This document shows, piece by piece, positions 57,043-64,000 of a stretch of DNA of 64,000 bases. This DNA is from Saccharothrix sp. NRRL B-16314. GTDB taxonomy: Bacteria; Actinomycetota; Actinomycetes; Mycobacteriales; Pseudonocardiaceae. A model generated the notes under the pieces. The model was not told the origin of the DNA and did not search any database. It worked only from the letters and a program-made list of their open reading frames with translations. Location of the stretch: positions 70,572 through 134,571 of the forward strand of contig NZ_JNXC01000018.1 of assembly GCF_000716595.1 (NCBI RefSeq). Reading direction: 5' to 3'. Numbering within the stretch: position 1 is the first letter of the stretch; each line of letters begins with the position of its first letter. The position numbers were made by a program, and so were the translations under genes.

Positions 57043-57486
57043 ATGCAGTTGCAGCAGATGTACCAGGAGATCATCCTGGACCACTACAAGAACCCGCACG
57101 GGCGCGGTCTGCGCGACCCGTTCGACGCCGAGTCGCACCAGATCAACCCGACGTGCGGCGACGAGGTGACGTTGCGCGTGAGCCTGGACGGCGACACCGT
57201 GCGCGACGTGTCGTACGACGGGCAGGGCTGTTCCATCAGCCAGGCGTCCACCTCGGTGCTGACGGACCTCGTGGTGGGCAAGCCGGTCGGCGAGGCGTTC
57301 AAGAAGATGGACGCGTTCGTGGAGCTCATGCAGGGCCGCGGCCAGGTCGAGCCCGATGAGGACGTCCTGGAGGACGGCATCGCGTTCGCGGGTGTGGCGA
57401 AGTACCCGGCGCGCGTGAAGTGCGCGCTGCTGGGCTGGATGGCTTTCAAGGACGCGGTGGCACGCAGCGAGGGAGCAAAGGCATGA
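57043..57486 (+). CDS. sufU: Sulfur transfer protein SufU
   Basis: The 147-residue protein has the three conserved cysteines of zinc-dependent SufU: Cys38 in NPTCGDEV (with Asp40), Cys63 in GQGCSISQAS and Cys127 in VKCALLGW. It accepts sulfur from SufS. ATG 57043 lies 18 nt after sufS. Its stop overlaps sufT by 4 nt. Confidence 0.95.
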   Translation: MQLQQMYQEIILDHYKNPHGRGLRDPFDAESHQINPTCGDEVTLRVSLDGDTVRDVSYDGQGCSISQASTSVLTDLVVGKPVGEAFKKMDAFVELMQGRGQVEPDEDVLEDGIAFAGVAKYPARVKCALLGWMAFKDAVARSEGAKA

Positions 57487-57881
57487 CCGCCGAAGAGGAC
57501 GTGGTGCGCGGTGTCAAGGGCATGCCCGAACCGCCCGCGCCCAAGGCAGACGTAGCGGCGTTGGACGACGTCGAGGAGGCCATGCGCGACGTGGTCGACC
57601 CCGAGCTCGGCATCAACGTGGTCGACCTGGGCCTGGTGTACGACATCCGGGTCGACGAGGACAACGTCGCGGTCATCGACATGACCCTGACGTCCGCGGC
57701 CTGCCCGCTGACCGACGTCATCGAGGACCAGACGCGGTCGGCGCTGGTCGGTGGTGGCGGCGGTGCGACCGGGATCGTCAGCGACTTCCGCATCAACTGG
57801 GTCTGGATGCCCCCGTGGGGCCCCGAGAAGATCACCGACGACGGCCGCGACCAACTCCGCGCCCTCGGCTTCACCGTCTGA
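57483..57881 (+). CDS. sufT: MIP18/DUF59 family Fe-S maturation protein SufT
   Basis: The 132-residue protein has the MIP18-type signature (VVDPELGINVVDLGLVYDI) and the Cys of SAACPLTD, as in SufT proteins that assist maturation of Fe-S proteins. It is the last gene of the suf operon and is followed by tandem repeats and a terminator. Confidence 0.93.
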   Translation: MTAEEDVVRGVKGMPEPPAPKADVAALDDVEEAMRDVVDPELGINVVDLGLVYDIRVDEDNVAVIDMTLTSAACPLTDVIEDQTRSALVGGGGGATGIVSDFRINWVWMPPWGPEKITDDGRDQLRALGFTV

Positions 57882-57952
57882 CACCGATCGTCTGACAACA
57901 GACCGTCCGTCACCCACCGTCGGACGCTCTGCACCCCGCCGGACGCACTCAC

Positions 57953-58016
57953 ACCGGCACGCACGAAGACCGGCACGCAGTCACACCGGCACGCAGTAGC
58001 ACCGGCACGTAGCCAG
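57953..58016. repeat. 16-nt tandem repeat array after sufT
   Basis: ACCGGCACG begins four consecutive 16-nt units at 57953, 57969, 57985 and 58001. It lies in the 348-nt gap 57882-58229, which has no gene. The gap also holds the suf terminator, degenerate CCGGAC motifs at about 58020-58050 and an 11-nt repeat at its right end. Confidence 0.75.
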
Positions 58017-58070
58017 CCGCCGGACACACCGCCGGACTGCTCGACCGGACTGCTCCACTCGTAACGCTTC

Positions 58071-58099
58071 GCAGGGGTCCCCGCCAAGGGGACCCCTGC
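58071..58099 (+). terminator. Suf operon terminator
   Basis: A 12-bp perfect stem (58071-58082 with 58088-58099), a 5-nt loop and a downstream TGATTTTAC form a good intrinsic terminator 190 nt after sufT. Confidence 0.8.
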
Positions 58100-58155
58100 T
58101 GTGATTTTACCGATGGGGTCTGACAATTCCGGCCCCCGAGCCCGGCCCTCAGGCC

Positions 58156-58210
58156 CGGCTCAACCGCGGCTCAACCGCGGTTCAACCCTGACTCAACCCT
58201 GACTCAAAGC
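58156..58210. repeat. 11-nt tandem repeat array
   Basis: Five units of 11 nt, CGGCTCAACCG, CGGCTCAACCG, CGGTTCAACCC, TGACTCAACCC and TGACTCAAAGC, start at 58156, 58167, 58178, 58189 and 58200, just downstream of the convergent CBS gene. Confidence 0.8.
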
Positions 58211-58229
58211 CCGCTCGGAGCGAGCCCGC

Positions 58230-58646
58230 TCAAGCGCCGGCGTACACGCGCTCCACGAACTCGGCGATCTGCCCCTCGTCCAAGTGCCGCGCGATGTCCG
58301 CCTCCGACACCATCCCGACCAGCCGGTGGTTCTCCAGCACCGGCAGCCGGCGGATCTGGTTCTCCTCCATGGTCCGCAGCACCAGCGACATGTCGTCGTC
58401 CGCGTTCACCCAGTGGAGGTGCCCGGACATCTCCTTGGCCTGCATCGACTTCGGATCCCGACCCTCGGCCACACATCGCAGCACGATGTCGCGGTCGGTG
58501 ATGATGCCGTGCAGCTTGTCGTCCGTGCCGCAGATAGGCAACGAGCCGACGCCCAAGTCCCGCATCATCCTTGCCGCGTCGAGCAGGCTCTGGTCCTCTT
58601 TGACGCACTGGACACCGGCGTTCATGATTTCCCGTGCGGTGGTCAT
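58230..58646 (-). CDS. CBS-domain pair protein
   Basis: The 138-residue protein consists of two CBS domains (LDAARMMRDLGVGSLPICGTDDKLHGIITDRDI and MSLVLRTMEENQIRRLPVLENHRLVGMVSEADI). It is similar in layout to hypoxic response protein 1 of mycobacteria, which binds no known enzyme. ATG 58646 follows AGGAGG; the frame is open to 58688. The ligand is unknown. Confidence 0.88.
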   Translation of the reverse strand: MTTAREIMNAGVQCVKEDQSLLDAARMMRDLGVGSLPICGTDDKLHGIITDRDIVLRCVAEGRDPKSMQAKEMSGHLHWVNADDDMSLVLRTMEENQIRRLPVLENHRLVGMVSEADIARHLDEGQIAEFVERVYAGA

Positions 58647-58739
58647 GCCGAACCTCCTTGTTCGCCTCTGACCAGGATGCGCCCGCAAGCCGCCTTCTAC
58701 ACCTCGACGCGGCAGGCACTCCCGGCGCGAACATGCCCG

Positions 58740-59879
58740 CTACGTCTGGGCGACCAGCATCTCCACCACGTCCAGCAACGACTCGCGCCGCCGGTACGCC
58801 CGCCGCTGCCGCGCCGCCCCCGTCCCGTCCATCAACACCCGGTCGAGACCGTCCAGCACCAGGTCCTCGTCCCCGACCGACCGCAGCGCCGGACGCGTCC
58901 AGTCCACAAGGGAGCGCACCATGTCCACCGCGGGCACCAACCGGCCGGTGTGCGGCTCGATCCCGGCCCCGTCCAACCCGTCCCGCGCCGCCCGCCACAT
59001 CGCGGTCCGCAGCACCAGGTCCGGCACGCGCTGGGCAGGCCGACCATCCAACGCCGTGCGCGCGATCGCCCGCACCAGAGCCGCGAGCACCACGGCCTCG
59101 TCCACCGTCGCCGCCACGTCGCACACCCGCAGTTCCACCGTCGGGTGACGGGCCGACAGCCGCACGTCCCAGTAGACCATCGCCGGGTCCAACGCCGCCC
59201 CGGCCGTCCTCAGCACCTGCGTGTGCCGGTGGTAGTCCTCCGCCGACTCGAACCACGGCGGCGCGCCGGCCGACGGCCACGGGCTCCACGCCAGGTAGCG
59301 CGAACTCGCGTACCCGGTGTCCCGACCCTCCGCGAACGGCGAGTTCGCGCTGATCGCCAGCAGCACCGGCAGCCACTGCCGCAGGTGGTTGCTGATCAGC
59401 ACGCCGGTTTCCTGGTCCGGGATGCCGATGTGCACGTGGCACCCGCAGATGGTCAACCCGTCGACCAGCATCCCGTACTCGGCGGCGATGGTCCGGTACC
59501 GATCGCTGTCGGCCAGCGGCGGCGGTCTCACCCCGCTGAACACCGGCGTCCCCGTGGCCACGATCCGCGCACCGTGCGACCCCGCCAACGCCGACAGCGC
59601 ACCCCGTGCCGCCATCAGCTGCGCCCGGACCTCGGCCATGCTCCGGCACACCGGGGTGGCGCTCTCCACCTGGTAGAGGGTCATCTCCTGCTGGAGGTCC
59701 AACGCGGTACGTACACCGCCGAGCACCATGGGGGCCAACGGGAGGAGCTTTCCGCTGTCCGCGTCGACGAGCAGGAACTCCTCCTCGACCCCCACGGACA
59801 GGGGTAGGTCGGAGACGACTCTCGGAAGCGGTAGGGCGGTGACCTCGCTCACCAGGACCTCCCTGCGCTGGGTGGTCAT
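58740..59879 (-). CDS. Carboxylate-amine ligase, GCS2 family
   Basis: The 379-residue protein is a YbdK-type member of the glutamate-cysteine ligase family 2: VGVEEEFLLVDADSG, CGCHVHIGIPDQETG and SSRYLAWSPWPSAGAPPWFES are typical. It joins a glutamate-like carboxylate to an amine using ATP; the amine is not known. ATG 59879 lies 4 nt after TAGCAT, so the message is probably leaderless. Confidence 0.88.
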   Translation of the reverse strand: MTTQRREVLVSEVTALPLPRVVSDLPLSVGVEEEFLLVDADSGKLLPLAPMVLGGVRTALDLQQEMTLYQVESATPVCRSMAEVRAQLMAARGALSALAGSHGARIVATGTPVFSGVRPPPLADSDRYRTIAAEYGMLVDGLTICGCHVHIGIPDQETGVLISNHLRQWLPVLLAISANSPFAEGRDTGYASSRYLAWSPWPSAGAPPWFESAEDYHRHTQVLRTAGAALDPAMVYWDVRLSARHPTVELRVCDVAATVDEAVVLAALVRAIARTALDGRPAQRVPDLVLRTAMWRAARDGLDGAGIEPHTGRLVPAVDMVRSLVDWTRPALRSVGDEDLVLDGLDRVLMDGTGAARQRRAYRRRESLLDVVEMLVAQT

Positions 59880-59883
59880 CCTG

Positions 59884-59889
59884 ATGCTA
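59884..59889 (-). promoter_or_regulatory. -10 box of the GCS2-family gene
   Basis: TAGCAT on the minus strand ends 4 nt before ATG 59879, giving a transcript that starts at or inside the start codon. Confidence 0.4.
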
Positions 59890-59934
59890 GGAGTAACCGA
59901 TCGGGTAGCGCATGCGTCGAAGCGGTGAACTTCC

Positions 59935-61644
59935 CTAACTTACCGCCAGGTGCGGCCCGCCGCGCAGCACGTCGACGTGGTCGCTGCCCGGCCGGCCCAG
60001 CACCCAACTAGTGCCGCGCAACGACTTCGCGTGCTCCTTCAACGGCGCCAGCAGCCGGGACACCTCCCGGTACGACCCCACCGTCCCCGCCGCGCAGATC
60101 AACGTCGCCAGCGACAGCGTCACCCCGCGGCCGTCGGCCTCGAACGGCGAGTCCAGCACCCCGGCGGCGAACGGCACGACCTCCTCCAGGCCCGCGACCA
60201 CCAGGAAGTCGTCCCCGCCCACGTGCCCGACCTGCACACCCGGGTACGCCGCCGCGCCCTCCGTCAACGCACGCCCTATGGCCCGGATCAGGTCGTCGCC
60301 CGCCGCGAACCCCGCCGTGTCGTTCACCCGCTTGAACGCGTCCACGTCCAGCCAGCCCACCGCGAACAGCTCGCCGCCCATGATCCGCCGGTCCACCTCG
60401 CGCGCGATCGAGTCACTGCCCGGCAGCCTGGTCAGCGGGCTCAACGCCGCCGCCTGCTCCACCTTCATCTCGGCCACGCCGCGCACCACGTCCGCGACCC
60501 GCACCACGCCGAGGCACCGGTCGTCGTCGTCCACGACCACCAGGTCGTCGTTGGTGCGCTCGCGGTCCGCGTGCGCCACCACGTCCAGCAGGTCCAACGC
60601 GCTCGACTCGGCGCCGATCAGCTTCGGGGTGTCCGCCAGCCTCGCCGCCTCGCGCTTGGCGTGGAGGGCGTGCCCGAACGGCCCGGTCACCCCCAGCAGG
60701 AACCGGTTGCGGTCGACCGTCCACCGGGGCCGGCCGGAGTCGTCCACCAGCACCACGCCGGTCACGGTCGGCTGGTTCGCCAGCACCTCCCTGACGTCCT
60801 CGGACGTCGCCGACTCGGGCAGCGTGGTCGCCGGGTGCAGGAAATCGGTGACCTTCGGCCCCGACCTGCGCCGCAACGGCCCGGTCATCGTGCTGGTGAC
60901 CGCCTCCGGGTCGCTGACCTCGCTCAACACGGCCGAGATCGTCGCGTCCACCTTCGGCCGGCGCTGCGCGGTCGCCAGCAGGTTGCCCTGCGCCAACCGC
61001 ACGCCGAGCCGACGCAGCGCGCCCAGCTCCGCCTCCGTCTCCACGCCCTCCGCCACGACCAGCGACCCGATGTGCTCGCACACGTGCTGCAACGCCTGGA
61101 CCAGCGCGTACCGGGCCGGATCGGACGGCAGGGCCACCACCACCTCGCGGTCCAGCTTGACCAGGTCCGGCCCCACCTCGGTCAGCAGCGACAACGGCGT
61201 GTCGCCCTCGCCGACCCCGTCCAGACCGATCTTGAACCCGTCCCGCCGCAGCCGGTCGATGCCCTTGACCAGCAGCCGGCGCGGTGCGCGCGAGTACGGC
61301 GTGCCGACCTCCAGGACCAGGTCGGCGGGGGTGCGGCCGGTCTCGCGCAGCGCGCCGTACAGGGGAGCCATGAAGTCCGGCTTGTCCGCGATCGTCATAG
61401 CGAGGAGGTTCACGTGAAGGGGCAGACCCAGGCCGTGGTCGGCCGCCTGACGGACCGCGCGGCACGCGAGGGCCACGTCGGTGTTGGCCAGGTACCCCGC
61501 GCGGAACGCCATCCGCAGCAGGTCCTGCACGTTGCCGTCGTGCGGCCGGGCCAGCGCCTCGACGGCCACGACCCCTCCGGTGTGGAGGTTGAACAACGGC
61601 TGGAAGGCGAAGCGAACGTCATCCAGCAAGGCGGGCACGGCCAC
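59935..61644 (-). CDS. EAL / CBS-like / GGDEF hybrid protein
   Basis: The 569-residue soluble protein has three parts. Residues 5-235 are an EAL domain with VEALARP (Glu29), but the catalytic DDFG block is LDGVGEGD, so phosphodiesterase activity is unlikely. Residues about 255-395 contain two CBS-like segments (SGRPRWTVDRNR, DDDRCLGVVRVADV). Residues 405-555 are a GGDEF domain with VGHVGGDDFLV; the GGDDF active site is close to canonical, so cyclic-di-GMP synthesis is possible. The order EAL-CBS-GGDEF resembles actinobacterial and YkoW/CdgB-like proteins. Start GTG 61644. Confidence 0.88.
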   Translation of the reverse strand: MAVPALLDDVRFAFQPLFNLHTGGVVAVEALARPHDGNVQDLLRMAFRAGYLANTDVALACRAVRQAADHGLGLPLHVNLLAMTIADKPDFMAPLYGALRETGRTPADLVLEVGTPYSRAPRRLLVKGIDRLRRDGFKIGLDGVGEGDTPLSLLTEVGPDLVKLDREVVVALPSDPARYALVQALQHVCEHIGSLVVAEGVETEAELGALRRLGVRLAQGNLLATAQRRPKVDATISAVLSEVSDPEAVTSTMTGPLRRRSGPKVTDFLHPATTLPESATSEDVREVLANQPTVTGVVLVDDSGRPRWTVDRNRFLLGVTGPFGHALHAKREAARLADTPKLIGAESSALDLLDVVAHADRERTNDDLVVVDDDDRCLGVVRVADVVRGVAEMKVEQAAALSPLTRLPGSDSIAREVDRRIMGGELFAVGWLDVDAFKRVNDTAGFAAGDDLIRAIGRALTEGAAAYPGVQVGHVGGDDFLVVAGLEEVVPFAAGVLDSPFEADGRGVTLSLATLICAAGTVGSYREVSRLLAPLKEHAKSLRGTSWVLGRPGSDHVDVLRGGPHLAVS

Positions 61645-61679
61645 GATCGTGCCCGCTCCACCTCATTTTGCCGAGAGCG

Positions 61680-62753
61680 TTAACCAGGTGTTCCCGAAGT
61701 TTTGGCCGATTGCACAGGAAATGCCAAGCCGGCACGCATACGCCAGTCCGCCGAACCGAACAGCCGGAGCATCGCGAGGACCGTCCCACGCAGGTCACCG
61801 TCCCCGTCGAGGTAGGCGCGTTGAAGATTGTCGGGCAAATGGAAAAAGTGGTTGAAGAATTCCGGAACGTCATCCGGTCGCATCGCCAGCAACGCCGCCA
61901 AACCCTTCAACCGCAACCCGCGCACCACCCGTTCGGCCGCCGACCGCGCCACCGGACGCCCGTCCGCGATCGCCGCCGCCGCCACCGGCGCCCGTCGCAA
62001 CGCCGCCGCCACGCTGTACCCCGTCGCCGGGTGGATCGACCCGGCCGCCGCGCCGAACGCGCCGTTCCGCGCCCGCCCGTCCAGCGCGATGCGCACCCGC
62101 TCCTCGCCGTCCGGCACCGGGATGCCGTGCGCGGCCAGGCGCGCGTGCAACCGCCGCCGCAACTCGTCCAACGGCAGCCCCGGCCGACGGGCCAAAGACG
62201 TCTCCTCCAGCAGCACTTCGTCCGCCGACACGGGGATCGCGTAGAGGAACGTCGGGTCGGTCGTCGTCGCCGCAGGCGGCTTGCGCCAGTCCATGATCAG
62301 CGCCTCGTCCGCACCCACGAACGGCGCCGCGCGTTCCGCCGGGACCACCACACCGACCGCCGTCTGCGCGGCACGACCACCCGCCGCGCCGGTCGCGTCG
62401 ACCACCAGACCGGTCAACACCCGCCCGCCGGCCAACGCCACCTCCCCGGCCGACCACCCGACGACCCGGCCCGCGACCACCCGCACGTCGTCGGGGAGCC
62501 GCCGCAACCGCTCGTTGTCCAGCACCGCGTACCCACGCGCGATGACGTGCTCGACCGTCGTCACCGCACGCGATCTCGACACCGACACCGCGATCGGCGC
62601 GTCGGCCGGCAACTGGTCCGCCCACGCCGCGTAGGTCGCCCGCCACGGCCGTTCCGGGTTCGGGTCGACCACCGTCGTCCCCAACCCCCGTGCCGCGCAC
62701 GCGCGCGCCAACGCCCGACCCGCCGGGCCTCCACCAACCACGACGACGTCCAC
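61680..62753 (-). CDS. crtL: Lycopene beta-cyclase
   Basis: The 357-residue FAD-type protein starts with the dinucleotide motif DVVVVGGGPAGRALA and has the lycopene-cyclase conserved blocks TFLYAIPVSADEVLLEET and GSIHPATGYSVAAALRRAP. It turns lycopene into beta-carotene. GTG 62753 directly follows the stop of the MASE1 gene. No other carotenoid gene is present in the window. CrtY and CrtL types cannot be separated firmly here. Confidence 0.88.
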   Translation of the reverse strand: MDVVVVGGGPAGRALARACAARGLGTTVVDPNPERPWRATYAAWADQLPADAPIAVSVSRSRAVTTVEHVIARGYAVLDNERLRRLPDDVRVVAGRVVGWSAGEVALAGGRVLTGLVVDATGAAGGRAAQTAVGVVVPAERAAPFVGADEALIMDWRKPPAATTTDPTFLYAIPVSADEVLLEETSLARRPGLPLDELRRRLHARLAAHGIPVPDGEERVRIALDGRARNGAFGAAAGSIHPATGYSVAAALRRAPVAAAAIADGRPVARSAAERVVRGLRLKGLAALLAMRPDDVPEFFNHFFHLPDNLQRAYLDGDGDLRGTVLAMLRLFGSADWRMRAGLAFPVQSAKTSGTPG

Positions 62754-63827
62754 TTAGCGCTTCTCCGGAGGCGGGGGCAGCGCGTTGCCCAACAGCAGCG
62801 GCCGGTACTGCTGCACCACGTCCGCCAACTGCGCCACCGTCCGCTCGATCGCCTGCCGCGCCGCGTTGCGCTCCGCGATCACGGCCGACAGCAGCAGCGC
62901 CGTCAACACCGTCGTCGCGTTGAACGCCTGCAACGTCACCATGCGCACGAGGAGGTCCAACCCCGCGAACGGGCCGGAGCTCATGGCCGCACCCCGCGCC
63001 GCCAGGGTCGTCGCGATCAGCGCGCACGGGGCCGTGCCCAGGTGCTGGAAGCGCAGCGCCGCCCAGATGAGGAACGGGAACACCAGGTACATCAGCCGGA
63101 GGTCGTGCGTCGTCGCCACCGCCATGACCACCGTTGTGCTCACCAGCAGCGCCGCGGCCTCCAACCACCGGCGCACGGGGTGGTTCCGCAGGCGCAGGGT
63201 GCGGAACGCCAGCGCCATCGGCACCAGGACCAGGACGCCCAGGGCGTCACCGGTCCACCACACGGCCCACGTCGACCAGAAGCCGGCTTCGTCGATCACC
63301 CCGGTCAGCAGGAGCGTGCTGCTGCCGACGGTGGCGCTGACCGCCATGCCCGCGAACGCGCCCAGGGACACCAACGCGAGCGCGTCGCGCGTGCGGTCCA
63401 CCTCCTGTCGGAAACCCGCCTGCCGGAGCAGCAGGTAGGCGACGACCGGTCCGAGCGTGTTGCCCCCGCTGATGACGATCGTGGAGCCGATGTCGGTCAG
63501 CGTGGCGTTGACCGCGAACGCGCCCAGCGCGACACCCGGCCACATCCTCAGCCCACCGAGCACCAGCGCGAGGACGGCGACACCGGTCGGCGGCCACAGC
63601 GGGGTCACCTGGTCGTTGACCAACGCCTGGAGGAGGCCGAGACGTGCGCCCAGGTAGTAACCGGCCGCCACCACGACGAGATGGAGCGCGTACCGGCCGA
63701 GCCGAGGGGAGAGCTGCACCGGCACAGCATCCACCGTTCCAGGGGGTCGCACCACGCCTAGCTGCGGAGACGCCGAAACCGACCCCCCGATTTCACTATC
63801 CAGGCGCACTCGTGTAGGTTTCTCCAT
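62754..63827 (-). CDS. MASE1-domain membrane protein
   Basis: The ~357-residue protein has eight to nine membrane helices forming a MASE1 sensory domain (YYLGARLGLLQALVNDQVTPLWPPTGVAVLALVLGG and later LRLMYLVFPFLIWAALRFQ). It ends in a short coiled coil and lacks the GGDEF, kinase or PAS output usually attached. The start is uncertain: ATG 63827, ATG 63878 or GTG 63734. It lies upstream of crtL with no gap, so the two are co-transcribed, and next to a cyclic-di-GMP-type gene. Confidence 0.82.
   Translation of the reverse strand: MEKPTRVRLDSEIGGSVSASPQLGVVRPPGTVDAVPVQLSPRLGRYALHLVVVAAGYYLGARLGLLQALVNDQVTPLWPPTGVAVLALVLGGLRMWPGVALGAFAVNATLTDIGSTIVISGGNTLGPVVAYLLLRQAGFRQEVDRTRDALALVSLGAFAGMAVSATVGSSTLLLTGVIDEAGFWSTWAVWWTGDALGVLVLVPMALAFRTLRLRNHPVRRWLEAAALLVSTTVVMAVATTHDLRLMYLVFPFLIWAALRFQHLGTAPCALIATTLAARGAAMSSGPFAGLDLLVRMVTLQAFNATTVLTALLLSAVIAERNAARQAIERTVAQLADVVQQYRPLLLGNALPPPPEKR
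63792..63820 (+). promoter_or_regulatory. Candidate rRNA operon promoter
   Basis: TTCACT (63792-63797) and TAGGTT (63815-63820) with a 17-nt spacer lie about 110 nt upstream of the conserved rRNA leader. The promoter overlaps the 5' end of the MASE1 gene if that gene starts at 63827. Confidence 0.45.
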
Positions 63828-63879
63828 GTCAGCACGGAACGGGCCGGAGAGAAACCGGAACGGAGTGCGGCGGAACATA

Positions 63880-64000
63880 GAAGCCCCGGATCGAATCACT
63901 GAATGTGACGAGTGACGGTGTGCGCGTGTTCTTTGAGAACTCAACAGCGTGCCGAATAGCCAGTAAATTTATGAACCTCGTCAAGAGGTTTCCTTTGAGA
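63880..64000 (+). other. 5' leader of an rRNA operon, continuing past the window
   Basis: TGTTCTTTGAGAACTCAACA at 63927-63946, then ATAGCCAGTAAATTT and ATGAACC, form the well-known leader sequence ahead of actinobacterial 16S rRNA, including a boxA-like antitermination element. A hairpin AACCTC-gtcaa-GAGGTT is at 63974-63990. The 16S rRNA gene itself should begin shortly beyond the right edge. Confidence 0.85.

Overview
This 64 kb window is chromosomal DNA from a high-GC actinomycete, most likely a member of the Pseudonocardiales (Saccharothrix, Lentzea or Actinosynnema type; inferred from GC content, gene order and protein style, not from a database search). The gene order closely follows the Mycobacterium tuberculosis Rv1420-Rv1466 region as I remember it: uvrC-rapZ-yvcK-whiA, gap-pgk-tpiA-secG, the pentose-phosphate operon, ctaB, qor, ctaA, an ABC exporter, mptB, and the suf operon. 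It is therefore a core chromosomal segment with lineage-specific insertions. The right edge stops inside the leader of a ribosomal RNA operon.

Layout. 1-3.4 kb: uvrC (partial), rapZ, yvcK and whiA, translationally coupled. 3.5-5.5 kb: a membrane O-acyltransferase with an SGNH domain. 5.9-9.7 kb: lower glycolysis (gap, pgk, tpiA), then secG and rbpA, closed by a strong terminator. 9.7-14.5 kb: a Thr-rich surface protein, a membrane protein coupled to a Ser/Thr kinase, and an orphan histidine kinase. 14.8-23.1 kb (minus): tkt-tal-pgi-zwf-opcA-pgl, an oxidative plus non-oxidative pentose-phosphate operon that also carries pgi. 23.4-28.3 kb: ctaB, a small membrane protein, a three-gene cassette (membrane sensor-like protein, cupin, HD hydrolase), and an FKBP lipoprotein. 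28.4-35.3 kb: quinone oxidoreductase, DUF885 peptidase, a RlaP-like nucleotidyltransferase, a small conserved protein with an ATP-grasp enzyme, and a sodium:solute symporter with its DUF485 partner. 35.6-39.2 kb: a conservon-type operon (NIT-domain kinase, roadblock, DUF742) that lacks its usual GTPase. 39.4-51.1 kb: a GbsR/MarR regulator, ctaA, an ABC exporter, DUF998, a transporter-glycosyltransferase fusion, a 1220-residue patatin and mptB. 51.2-57.9 kb: sufR-sufB-sufD-Rieske-sufC-sufS-sufU-sufT. 58.2-63.8 kb: a CBS protein, a GCS2-type ligase, an EAL/CBS/GGDEF hybrid, lycopene cyclase and a MASE1 membrane protein. 63.8-64 kb: rRNA operon promoter and leader.

The most unusual signal is not a gene. 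Three intergenic sites (39.25, 45.34 and 49.26 kb) carry arrays of an 18-nt unit repeated every 22 nt. Two of them are complete inverted arrays of four units facing four units, with a distinctive variant unit always innermost. The third is a half array almost identical to one arm of the second. Further 3'-end tandem repeats of 11, 13 and 16 nt occur at other gene ends, some spanning stop codons. Several genes also show a TANNNT box placed so that transcription would start at or within a few bases of the start codon (leaderless mRNAs), in two cases with a perfect dyad over the -35 region.
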